A stretch of 64,000 nt of DNA from positions 4,779,047-4,843,046 of the forward strand of contig NC_087388.1 of assembly GCF_963675165.1 (NCBI RefSeq), written 5' to 3'. The notes under the pieces are model-generated. The model saw only the letters and a list, made by a program, of their open reading frames with translations. It ran no database searches and had not been told where the DNA came from. Source of the DNA: Halichondria panicea. Lineage: Eukaryota; Porifera; Demospongiae; Suberitida; Halichondriidae. Below, piece by piece: positions 12,701 to 21,266 of this stretch. The first letter of the stretch is position 1, and each line of letters begins with the position of its first letter. The position numbers and the translations under genes are program-made.

Positions 12701-12983
12701 AGTTACAATTAAGGTACTAAATCTACTTACATAACTCGTTCTATTCCCTCTCAGTGATGATCTCGGTCTGGACGATGATAACCAGTGCTCCTTGGACCGT
12801 GAAAACCAGTGCTCCTTGGACTGTGAAAACCAGTGCTCCTTGGACTGTGAAAACCAGTGTTCCTTGGACATGCTACGTGACTGGCTCTCCTCACAACCCT
12901 CCACAACAGAGTGCAGACAGGCGACGGTTGGAAAAAGCACCGACATTTTCTTTATTGCTGAGTGCTCGAATATGGGTAGTTAG
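3710..12983 (+). CDS. Leishmanolysin-like (M8) metalloprotease with EGF domain and repeat tail
   Basis: Twenty-seven exons are readable: 3710-3880, 3996-4108, 4256-4286, 4374-4456, 4634-4748, 5090-5271, 5516-5615, 5681-5766, 6695-6822, 7904-8011, 8093-8169, 8644-8754, 8970-9093, 9148-9222, 9449-9601, 9953-10027, 10189-10266, 10323-10350, 10434-10478, 10535-10654, 10701-10797, 10858-10947, 11003-11080, 12297-12338, 12411-12425, 12488-12553 and 12755-12983, giving about 870 residues. A hydrophobic signal or anchor segment (GWLALFAVLSALCITT) is near the start. Exon 7 carries the zinc motif HEVLHVL (HExxH), exon 10 the third-ligand segment AHWELR, and exon 11 the Met-turn-like NEGMTG, all diagnostic of M8/invadolysin peptidases that cleave proteins at the cell surface or outside it. 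Exon 20 is an EGF module (CNSGYVGDGFTC). The last exon has four ENQCSLDC-type repeats. All phases fit except the exon 8 to exon 9 junction, where an exon is missing, tiny or disrupted. Confidence 0.85.
5853..6200 (+). mobile_element. Repeat E, carrying a TATA box and start-codon segment
   Basis: This insert lies in intron 8 of the protease gene. It opens with TATAGGATATACCACA and has an inner arm ending in TATCTGACTTATACCAC. It then has CTATAAAAGG (about 5961-5970), followed 26 bp later by an ATG (5997) that opens a 39-codon frame with the core MPDFSAVKELVKQHVDS, ending at 6116. The same order of blocks occurs in opposite orientation at 11442-12207, where the peptide core reads MPDFTAVKELVEKHIDS. 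The conserved peptide suggests the element carries the promoter and 5' exon of some gene; that gene is not recognised. Confidence 0.55.
6238..6530 (+). repeat. Dispersed repeat R1, copy 1
   Basis: This is a copy of a dispersed repeat of about 350 bp that runs from TGATCGACCATG through GCAGAGCTAACTACTAAGTAG and GCATTCCAAGTAAG to AAGCCTATA. Other copies are at 28029-28440 (+), 35555-35735 (+), 38010-38330 (-), 40050-40375 (-) and 61730-62065 (-). It is non-coding as a whole and probably a non-autonomous mobile element. Confidence 0.65.
9600..9788. mobile_element. MITE of the ACCGTATAGCG family, abutting a splice donor
   Basis: The left end reads TATACCATATATAGCGGGAAA and the right end GCTATACGGTA, with paired inner arms (AAATTTTTGTACGAACG and TTTCCACAATACGAAAC-like). 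The GT donor of protease exon 15 (9602) lies inside the first bases of the element, so the element end seems to supply this splice site. Confidence 0.55.
11442..12207 (-). mobile_element. Repeat E, second copy, inverted
   Basis: Read on the minus strand this copy opens TATAGGATATACCACA, passes TATCTGACTTATACCAC and then encodes CKKNKTMPDFTAVKELV. It has the same block order as the copy at 5853 but extra sequence between the blocks. It fills most of intron 23 (11081-12296) of the protease gene. Its longest frame (100 codons, 11443-11745) has no recognised domain. Confidence 0.5.
12778..12879 (+). repeat. In-frame 24-bp tandem repeat in last protease exon
   Basis: Four copies of a 24-bp unit (GAAAACCAGTGCTCCTTGGA plus CTGT) encode ENQCSLDC/R in frame, the last copy diverging to ENQCSLDM. 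Because the unit is a multiple of three, copy-number change keeps the frame. Each unit adds two Cys in most copies. Confidence 0.85.
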
Positions 12984-13117
12984 TCTAACTCTTTGACCTT
13001 TACCTATATATATATATATATAGATAGATCGATGTGACTCTCCTTTATTCACATACATTAGTACTAGAGATTCTAGTCTATATTTGGCATGCATGGACAA
13101 CGTACGCACATTTATTT

Positions 13118-13216
13118 GTAGGACCTTTTAATATTACTTTGTTAGTGTATTCCTTATAATACCACATTTGTAGGACCTTTTAATATTACTTTGTTATGTA
13201 TTCCTTATAATACTAT
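13118..13216. repeat. Direct tandem duplication of about 47 bp
   Basis: The block TTTGTAGGACCTTTTAATAT through TATTCCTTATAATAC occurs twice in a row, 3' of the protease gene. The rest of 12984-13394 shows AT-rich sequence, a short TA microsatellite near 13005 and no gene. Confidence 0.75.
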
Positions 13217-13394
13217 CACATTTTGCCATAACAATTACTATACATGCATGCATGTAACTAACGCTACGTTTATAGATCACTAACGGCCTATGCACACATA
13301 AAATGGATGTGACAATAACTGATCGCAACATAAAATTAATATTGTACCAGCTATAATTATAGTGTCTTGTTCACAGCTTTTTGCATGTATATTG

Positions 13395-14016
13395 CCATAT
13401 TGTCCAGTGTGCATTAACTGTAGATTTTCTGTACGTAGATAAGATCCCCTTTCTGCAAAACGTCAACTTTCTGAGTCACTTCCTCAGCTGGCCATTGCTG
13501 GTCATCTTTGGAATGTTCTGTGTCGGCCTGTGTAGGTTCCTTTTCCTGTTGATAGCTTTCATCCTGATGATGTATTGGAGTTTGTGCTAGAACTGACTTG
13601 TTATCCGAGAGTAGAGTGCCATTGCTTTGAAGTAAAACAGATTTATTTTCCTGTAAACAAGGAAAAATTAAGTGCAGTTCCTGTTTCCTCGTTTTAAAAT
13701 TCAATAACATGACTACATAAGGATTTTATTGAACACAACTTCCTCTGAAGTTGATTTTTGCGAGTATAAAAAGTGGCTTCTATTTTCTCACATTTGTTAA
13801 TATTCATTATGCTTCTATGTGGACTGGGAATCGCAGATATCTACAATGTTATGTAAATGGTGCATTAGAATCAATTAATGGCTTCTGTTTATGGTGTTTA
13901 ATGACAGCACTCTGTTCGTACTGTAACACTAATTACTGGTTTATCACCTCATCAGTCACATTTGTGTGTTTTTGTTCACTGATCAAGCCATCAATCACAT
14001 CTGAAAGATGAGAACA
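13395..14016 (-). pseudogene. Fragment of family A gene (A0): exon 4 start and exon 3
   Basis: On the minus strand, 13650-13414 matches the first half of exon 4 of A1/A2 (ENKSVLLQSNGTLLSDNKSV onward, SKDDQQWPAEE) with its acceptor. It loses frame near KVDVLQKGDL and stops. At about 13938-14005 a copy of the 62-nt exon 3 remains (VIDGLISEQKHTN). No membrane-domain exon follows, so this is a decayed partial copy at the edge of the duplication. Confidence 0.7.
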
Positions 14017-14114
14017 CATGGTTAATAATCAAAATGGTAAACACAAACAATAATCCATGACAAGATGCTCATAAAAGCATTCATCCCGTGCACACGTTGA
14101 ACATTTCGTGAGTT

Positions 14115-14360
14115 TTCTATTCTGTGAAGCTCAGGAAAACGTCAACTCACAATTATATTGCTTTAGAGTTATAATTAATGTTGCAATCTATACTTGTACC
14201 TATTGTTCCACTCAGGTTTGAGTTATATAGGTGTTAGTGTTAGTCTGGACGATGTGAACTAGTGCTCTTTGCTCACTCTTCTCCTTCAGTGCTATTTGCA
14301 CAACCCTCACCCCTCGGCCCACACAGCAGAGTGCAGACACGATTTGGACGGAAATTACGC
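14115..14360 (+). pseudogene. Copied last intron and exon of the protease gene
   Basis: The order TGTGAAGCTCAGGAAAACGT, CCACTCAGG-like acceptor, GTCTGGACGATG, TGCTCTTTGC and CACAGCAGAGTGCAGAC parallels 12634-12920 of the leishmanolysin-like gene. The copy lacks the ENQCSLDC repeats and has no open frame. A second copy lies at 20860-21095 because it belongs to the duplicated unit. Confidence 0.6.
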
Positions 14361-14527
14361 TTTTTCTAAATGAACTATAGTATTCCTCATGTTGCAATAA
14401 AATTATATGTAATATAGTATGTAGTGTACATACATAATAAGAACACTCTATAATCCTACACAAAAGTTTTAGGTATATATAATCATAATTCTTCTGATAC
14501 GTCCTTGCATGGTTATGTATATACCAG

Positions 14528-17500
14528 CTATTTTACAAACAGTGTCATGTTCACAGCTCTTCGCATGTTTTCTTTTCGAGAATGATTACCATTCACTCCA
14601 GGACCTGGCTTGGACAAAATATTCTTTTCCCGGCAAAGATCCTCCAGCAGCAGCAAACAAACAGCTATGATGTACAGTATGATAAAAATCACGAGTAAAA
14701 CCGGAGAGATTACAATGGAGAAGATGACTACAGACACGACTAGCGCCCAGACAAACACCATGAAGATGACTTGTATGTTAGCCAAAATGATAATGGCGAA
14801 TGTGAAGAAGTAAGGGATGGAATAGACGGAAGGGTTGGTAAAAAACGACACACAGACAAATTCAGACGAACCAGGCATTGGGCTACAAGTCATGCTGAGA
14901 AAGGCAAGAAATGTTCCCAAGAGAATTCCGTACAGGATGCCAAGCACAACGAACACGGGTACGCGGAATGGATAGAACAGCTTAACGTACAATGGGGCGG
15001 TTTCAATAGTCACCAAATTTTCCTTAACCTTTTTGTACTTCTTGTTCTGTGCAATCTCTTGTGTTTTTTTCTTGGCAGACTTGATTCCTCCACCAAAAAC
15101 AAGGCCGGCAAAATTTTCTGACTGTAGCATTGAAATCATGTCTACCCAGAATGCAATTGATAGCTCTCTGATCTGATAATAGTTGACAATAAAGAACGAA
15201 GCAAGGCCAAGCTGCGTGACGAGGAGCCCGGTTACCGTTGAGTATATCAGAAAGAAACTTGAGTTAAGAGAACTCGAATTTGTTGGAATAGAAAAAAAAT
15301 CAATCATGGGTCTAGAATTTGTGGAATTAGTTTCAACTAATTGAAATTCCGTATTTTCCAAATAGATATTCATTCCGATTGATACAAAGATCAAAGCATG
15401 AATGACAATTTGAGCAAAAGCATGAAGCAGAAACCATAATGACATGCTCACAATCTTCTTATGTGAGCCCGATGAATCTGAAGGCACTCGACGAAGATTC
15501 AAAGATGCTGTGACAATCATAACAATTCGAGTGAGGTAAACAGACAGCAGTAGAAATGCGGCAGAGATTATGAATAGGCTAAAATTGACTCTATGGTCGC
15601 TGGTTTCAAGAAGATACAGCTGAGACGTAATGAGGTCGTACAGATCTAAGATAACCAGAGGGTAGAGAACAATGTCTGTGATCCAGTTACGAATGAAGTC
15701 CAAAACTTCGAGTATTTGCTGTCTTGTTTCTGTCGAGAACAATGAACAACCACCACCATTCTGCTCATTGTCCGGCACTTTTTTCATTGCATTTAGTTTG
15801 TTCCTGCGTTTATTTCTGAAATTTTTGATGATAGAGGCACATGAGCCGAGGGTGATAAAGTGGAGGAAGGAGTCCATTAAAGCCAAGAGAAGTCCAAAAG
15901 CAGTGATTGAAACATACACAATGTTGAACACATTCTGATTCAAAGCCAGTGATATTACAGCCAGTACCAGCTGTGTGATGGTTATAGCAAGCTCAGTCAG
16001 CACCCACAAATCTTGAAACACCTTCGGCATACCCGGATAAATAAGCTTCTTCATCATTGTAATGCCTTGCTTGCTAGCTGTGTGTGCTTCTGGAGAAACT
16101 TTTGGTACCTGCGAATTTTTACTGTTACAGAAATTGTATGTGCAGCATCCATTGCAATTGTCTCGACATTTGAGCATAGAGTAAGATAGAGACGATGGTG
16201 TGCTGTTATGTATGACAACAGCAGATACTGATCGAATAGCTCTTTCTTGAAAATCAGGACTCAATACTGGCTCTTCCTCTGGGGAAAGAAAATGAAACGA
16301 ATCCTCTATACGTTCGGGTGTGTCCTCTGTGGATTCATCTGAAAGAGGTCTGTAGCAAAGTAGATATATGCAGATGATACATTGAGCAATTATGTACACC
16401 TTATTTACAAATCTCAAAGTTAATCAAAATTTCTTTAGTTACTCTGTAAGGATACTATATTAATGAACCTATAAGACTATACCACTTACAATATGTGCGG
16501 ATTGCTGTTGTTTAAATGGTGGCCTTTCTCGTGCACTTCACATATATCTACAACTCCGAGTTCCATTTCTAAAGAGTGTATTTCGTGAGTATCTGAGTAC
16601 TGTTCCTCTGTGTCTATTGGCTCGTCATTTCCCTCGATTGCGATTTCAATCTCTGGCAAGTGATAATCCTCATTCCCCATTTCTAGGGGTTCTCTGTGAT
16701 CTTTTTTCTGTAGCTCTTGCGCTACATTTCCTGGAGCTGATACAGCGTCTTGTCCAGTGTGTATTTGTTGTAGCTTTTCTGTACGTATGAGATCCACCCC
16801 TTTCTGCAATACGTCAACTTCCTGAGTCATTTCCTCAGCTGGCCATTGCTGGTCATCTTTGGAATGTTCTGTCTCGGCCTGTGTAGGTTCCTTTTCCTGT
16901 TGATAGCTTTCATCCTGATAATGTATGGGAGTTCGTGGTAGAACTGACTTGTTATCCGAGAGTAGAGTGCCATTGCTTTGAAGTAAAAGAGATTTATTTT
17001 CCTGTAAACAAGGAAAATTAACGTTAATTAGTGCAATTCCTGTTTCCTCCTTTTTAAATTCAATAACAATGACTGCATAAGGATTTTATTGAACACAACT
17101 TTCCTCTGAAGTTGACTTTTGTGAGTACAAAAAATGGCTTCTGTTTTCTTCTCATATTCTTAATTTGTACACAAACCAATTGGAATGTAGTGTATTGGTA
17201 AATTATGTTTCTCGATTATTATGACAGCATTCTGTTCATTGTGACAGCTAGTATGACTGGTTTCTCACCTCATCAAAACTGTTGGTCAAAGTTGTGCATT
17301 TTTGTTCGCTGAACAAGCTATCAATCACTTCTGAAAAAAGAGAACACACAGGTTAATAATCAAGATGGCAAACATGAACAATAACCCATAATTAGCAACA
17401 CAACAGATGGTGTATACATGACTACACTATTCACCTTCGGTTGGTCTCTCCTGATATCCATGTTTGCAAATCTCAGAAGGCTGAGCTCTAGAATTATCTA

Positions 17501-17964
17501 CGATAGAGACTTCAGGATCTGGTGATGTTGGGTCTGTAAAGATATTGCTCTATTGATTATCATACTTAGTATTAGTAATACAGCATACAGCACATGTAAT
17601 AGCATTATATTGGCTAGACTGTATATTTACCTGCAATTATGTCTTCAAATTTTATGCTTTCCTCACTCAGTATCTCAGTTTGCCGAGCCTTCGGAATGAC
17701 TTCCATCGATGCCTCTGGCTGTGAAGATTCCGGTACATTCTGATGTATAGTATCCATTGATATTTCTGCTTGAAGGTTTGCATCTGGAGTAGCTGTAGCT
17801 GTGTCCCTGCCTGGTTTCGTTTTGTTAGTGTCACCACTTTTAAAGCGAAGTCTAAAGCTTCCCAAACTCTTAACAGAGGATTCTTGAGAGTTGAGACTTG
17901 CTTCATTATCTGGCTCCTGGTTGGAGGTAATTACTAGTCGCTTTTTGAAAGGTAGTTTTGACAT
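14528..17964 (-). CDS. Multi-pass membrane protein, family A, copy A1
   Basis: The five-exon model is phase-perfect: 17964-17631, 17533-17435, 17330-17269, 17001-16490 and 16349-14528, giving 942 residues. Residues 1-335 are hydrophilic and probably disordered (exons 1-4: MSKLPFKKRLVITSN, then Ser/Glu-rich). From about residue 337 a large exon encodes about nine or ten hydrophobic segments. Landmarks are QDLWVLTELAI, ALMDSFLHFITLGSCA, IVLYPLVILDLYDL, RELSIAFWVDMISMLQ followed by VFGGG, and a C-terminal run of closely spaced helices near YSIPYFFTFAIIILAN. Several NxS/T sites lie in one presumed external loop. A methionine at 16417 extends the last exon upstream, but splicing enters at 16349, so that segment is intronic. 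I do not recognise the family; it is clearly paralogous to B. It sits downstream of B1 on the same strand. Confidence 0.8.
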
Positions 17965-18006
17965 CCTGACGTTTAGACACCCAACACTGACTATGCTACT
18001 TTTATA

Positions 18007-18036
18007 ATAAGATTTATATTGCGCATGCGCATTGGA
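18007..18036 (-). promoter_or_regulatory. Candidate A1 promoter: NRF1-like palindrome with CCAAT and TATA-like words
   Basis: About 57 bp upstream of the A1 start codon the minus strand reads CCAAT, then GCGCATGCGC, then AATATAAATC. TGCGCATGCGCA is the known consensus of NRF1. The same block precedes A2 at the same distance (24731-24757). The GCGCATGCGC word also appears near 1484, 28457 and 35326, so it is not specific to promoters here. Confidence 0.45.
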
Positions 18037-18057
18037 AGGTTACTATTGATAGCTATT

Positions 18058-18097
18058 AGCCTCGAGACCATTCTTAATCCGCCTGGATTCGAGGCTA
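18058..18097. repeat. Short palindromic repeat TAGCCTCGAGACC...GGATTCGAGGCTA
   Basis: This is a 40-bp imperfect palindrome (AGCCTCGAGACC and its partner CTGGATTCGAGGCT). Copies occur at about 24771-24816 (the equivalent site upstream of A2) and 48060-48099, and a half copy lies near 7557-7574. It is a small dispersed hairpin of unknown origin. The rest of 17965-18338 holds the A1 promoter side and AT-rich spacer. Confidence 0.6.
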
Positions 18098-18338
18098 GAT
18101 AGCTGACCCTTTACCAATTAAATATTCATGTGACTATACAACATTGTTGGGTGTTGCAGGGTAAACACAATAATTGACTGTCATATTTCATACCGTCTCA
18201 GTTTAACATTATGTTGTTCTCTTCCTTGCCTAGCTCATAGACAGCTGCACTCCCGTCTCCTTATTGCAAAACATGTATGCTATATACTACATATTAATTT
18301 ACACAAAAATTAATGTATAATAATTATGATAACATAAA

Positions 18339-20334
18339 TCAAGCATAACTTTCAGTGAGTGATGTATTGGCAATCATCAGTGGTGAAGCTTTTCCACTAT
18401 AGTCAATATTAGCCATAGCAGTTTTGTTTCCTTCCTTTGTTTCAATGTACTTAATACTCTTGTCTCCATTGAATTCAGACAATTCCAAGTCTTGATCAAG
18501 ATTCTTCGTTGAGATAGTAGTTCCAATATCTTCTGTTTCGATGTTTGATTTCTTTCTACAGTTGCCAACTGATTTTTTGAAGATAAAATAGTAACCGACG
18601 AACCCAACCATTGGCATGTAAACTAGTAAAATTATCGGAATTAAGGCAAATGAATAAAATATAGCAATTATTCCTACGAAAACCATCACCAGCAATAGGA
18701 AATTGAGCAGGATCAAGACATGAATGTTGGCGATGACAATGACACTGGTAGCAATCACAAAAGCACTCGTCATAAAAGGGTCATTTTGAAACACCACTAG
18801 CCTAACTCCAGCTTCATCATTTGTCAACATGAGAGTAGCCACAAATGCAACTAAGGAAAGATCATATACAACACCACAAAGAGCAACAAATGGAACTTTT
18901 GTAGGGTAAAAAAACTTGGTCCAGAAAGTCTGTTCCTTGAGGCGAGTAATTTGTGCCTTGACAGTATCAAACCCTGAATCATCGAGAAATTGGTTAGCTT
19001 GTTCTTCAGCACCGGAAAGACCTTCACCTCCAAACACAGTCTCAGCAAAGCCTGCTCCTTGCAACATGGATATCATATTTAACCAGAATCCAATTGAGAA
19101 CTCTCGCATCCAAAAATAATTCACGACAAAGAAAGCGGTTACGCCCACGAGAGGTACTATGCCACCCATCACACATGCTGCTATCAGGAATGCACTGGCT
19201 CTAATTTCTGGATCCGGCTCATCGTCATCACCCATTGTATTGTTTGCATTGTTCATCGTCATCATTGCTGTTCCGTTCATTGTAGAGTTACGGTTCATGT
19301 TAAGCAAGGGTTGATTCTCATTTCGAATTTTCGCCCATAGAACGACGATGATTATAAAGTGTACGGCAATCTGACCTATAATGTGGATGCAGAATTTTAT
19401 CAGTAGGCCAGTCTCTTTGTCGGTTCCAGATGCTTCTTTGTTGCTAGGCAATCGAATAAGTGATAGTAAAGTTCCAAATACCATGACGACTCTCATGATG
19501 TACACAGCAAGGATAAGGTAAAAGCTCCCAATCACGACAAAACTAAAGTCAGCTTGCTCTCTTCCAGCATTTTCATCATCTGGTTCAGGAAGGTATCATT
19601 GGAACAGATTTTCCACTCGAGTCGAACGTAGTGTTCCAAATTGTGTACCTCATTCTCACTTGCATTTCCATGGTTATGGCTCTTATGGATGGATTCATCT
19701 ACTTCTTCCAACTGGGAAGTTGTGCTCGAGGCATTCGAGTGCTTAGTTCATTTCTTAAAAACCGAAAAAAGAAGAAACAGGCAGGAGAAAAAGGTAAAGA
19801 AGAAGAAGAAGAAGAAGAAGAAGACGAAGACGAAGACGAAGATGAAGGAAAAACGAGATGTGGAATGAGTTCTGAGACTAGGGAAAAGTTCAACACTTGG
19901 TTTGAGTTGGCACGGAATCTAATCAATGAGTTTCTCATTTACCCGTTATTGATTTTCGATATGTTTGCCTTAATTTCTGAAGGCGAGAATGGAGGATTCC
20001 TATAACAAATGCAGCAATTGAGATTCCCAGCTCGAGATACACCCACAGATCTTGAACCAGTGCCGGTATCAAAGGAAAGAACACATTCTTCATCATGTCA
20101 TAACCTTCACTGGTAGCTTTCTCCATTTCTGGGCTAAGTTCTGTTGATGGAAGCTCCTCTGGTGGTTGCAAAAGCTCTTCTGACTCACCATCTTCGACCT
20201 TTTTCTTTCGTTTAAAACGCTCAAAGCAACTTGGCTTCTTTTCTTTTATTATCGGAACTGGTTTAATTTTGATGATACTTTTCATTGCTTTGCGTGCTTT
20301 CTTTTTTGTTTCTTTCTTTTCGAACTCAGGCTCC
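18339..20334 (-). pseudogene. Family B membrane protein, copy B1, split by an internal inversion
   Basis: Compared with B2 the gene has the same N-terminal segment (20334-19996: KSIIKIKPVPI, CFERFKRKKKVEDGES) and C-terminal segment (19598-18339, ending SLTESYA). The 397-bp middle (19599-19995) is inverted, so its coding sense is now on the plus strand (19631 onward: ALMDGFIYFFQLGSCARGI). Reading across either junction ends the conserved frame. The lost part covers the second hydrophobic segment, the acidic Glu/Asp tract and the ISEGENGG loop. The upstream exons proposed for B2 are absent here because the duplication junction cuts just upstream of the acceptor at 20335. The C-terminal 400 residues remain open and near-identical to B2, so the damage is recent, or it is an assembly or allelic state. 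Confidence 0.75.
19599..19995. other. Precise 397-bp inversion relative to B2
   Basis: The segment is the reverse complement of 26323-26725 in copy B2 (403 bp there; the 6-bp difference lies in the GAA/GAC tract). The flanks match B2 directly on both sides: AGGTATC before and ATTCCT after. In B2 the flanks AGGTATCC and GGATTCCT are themselves near-inverted repeats (7 of 8), a plausible seed for the rearrangement. Confidence 0.85.
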
Positions 20335-20345
20335 CTGCTTTGAAG

Positions 20346-20760
20346 TACTATAAAACAGATTCATTTTCCTGTAAACAAGGAACATTTAAAAAAAGTGCAG
20401 TTCCTGTTTCCTCGTTTTAAAATTCAATAACAATGACTGCATAAGGATTTTATTGAACACAACTTTCCTCTGAAGTTGATTTTTGTGAGTATAAAAAATG
20501 GCTTCTATTTTCTCACATTCGTTAATATTCATTATGCTTCTATGTGGACTGGGAATTGCAGATATCTACAATGTTATGTAAATGGTGCATTAGAATCAAT
20601 TATAATGGCTTCTGTTTATGGTGTTTAATGACAGCACTCTCGATCTGTTCATACTGTAACACTAATTACTGGTTATCACCTCATTAAAACCGTTGGTCAC
20701 ATTTGTGTGTTTTTGTTCACTGATCTCAAGCCATCAATCACATCTGAAAAATGAGAACAC
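20346..20760 (-). pseudogene. Fragment of family A gene (second A0 relic)
   Basis: The exon 4 acceptor region (CCTTGTTTACAGG on the minus strand, about 20370-20380) and a copy of exon 3 (about 20668-20745) survive. The body of exon 4 is gone because the duplication junction falls in it. Together with 13395-14016 it marks the left edge of each duplicated unit. Confidence 0.6.
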
Positions 20761-21266
20761 ATGGTTAATAATCAAAATGGTAAACACGAACAATAATCCA
20801 TGACAAGATGCTTATAAGAGCATTCACCCCGTGCATGCGTTGAACATTTCGTGAGTTTTCTATTCTGTGAAGCTCAGGAAAATGTCAACTCACAATTATT
20901 GCTTTAGAGGTACAATTAATGTTATTACTTGTACATATTGTTCCACTCAGGTTTGAGTTATATAGGTGTTAGTGTTAGTCTGGACGATGTGAACTAGTGC
21001 TCTTTGCTCACTCTTCTCCTTCAGTGCTATTTGCACAACCCTCACCCCTCGGCCCACACAGCAGAGTGCAGACACGATTTGGACGGAAATTACGCTTTTT
21101 CTAAATGAACTATAGTATTCCTCATGTTGCAATAAAATTATATGTAATACAGTATGTAGTGTACATACATACATAATAAGAACACTCTATAATCCTACAC
21201 TAAAGTTTTAGGTATATATAATCATAATTCTTCTGATACGTCCTTGCATGGTTATGTATATACCAG

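Larger units (their letters stand above)
13620..20345. repeat. Tandem segmental duplication A/B, unit 1
   Basis: This unit of about 6.7 kb (A0 fragment, A1, B1) is repeated directly at 20346-27070 with very high similarity in exons and in most intergenic sequence. The junction at 20336-20346 joins sequence just upstream of the B main exon to the middle of an A exon 4 relic (CTTTGAAGTA). Differences seen by eye include the B1 inversion, a 9-bp difference in A exon 4, a 12-bp difference near the A C-terminus and a 6-bp difference in the B acidic tract. Confidence 0.85.

Noticed and set aside
12653-12946. Minus-strand frame with repeated SKEHWFSQ
   Set aside because: It is antisense to the ENQCSLDC repeat of the protease exon, whose plus-strand frame is supported by splice phase.
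14610-15121. Plus-strand frames opposite A1 (and at 21349-21872 and 22423-22689 opposite A2)
   Set aside because: They are antisense shadows of the conserved membrane exon and duplicate with it.
19631-20005. Plus-strand 124-codon frame with helices and an acidic tail as a separate gene
   Set aside because: It is the inverted middle of B1; B2 shows the same peptide in the middle of a minus-strand gene.
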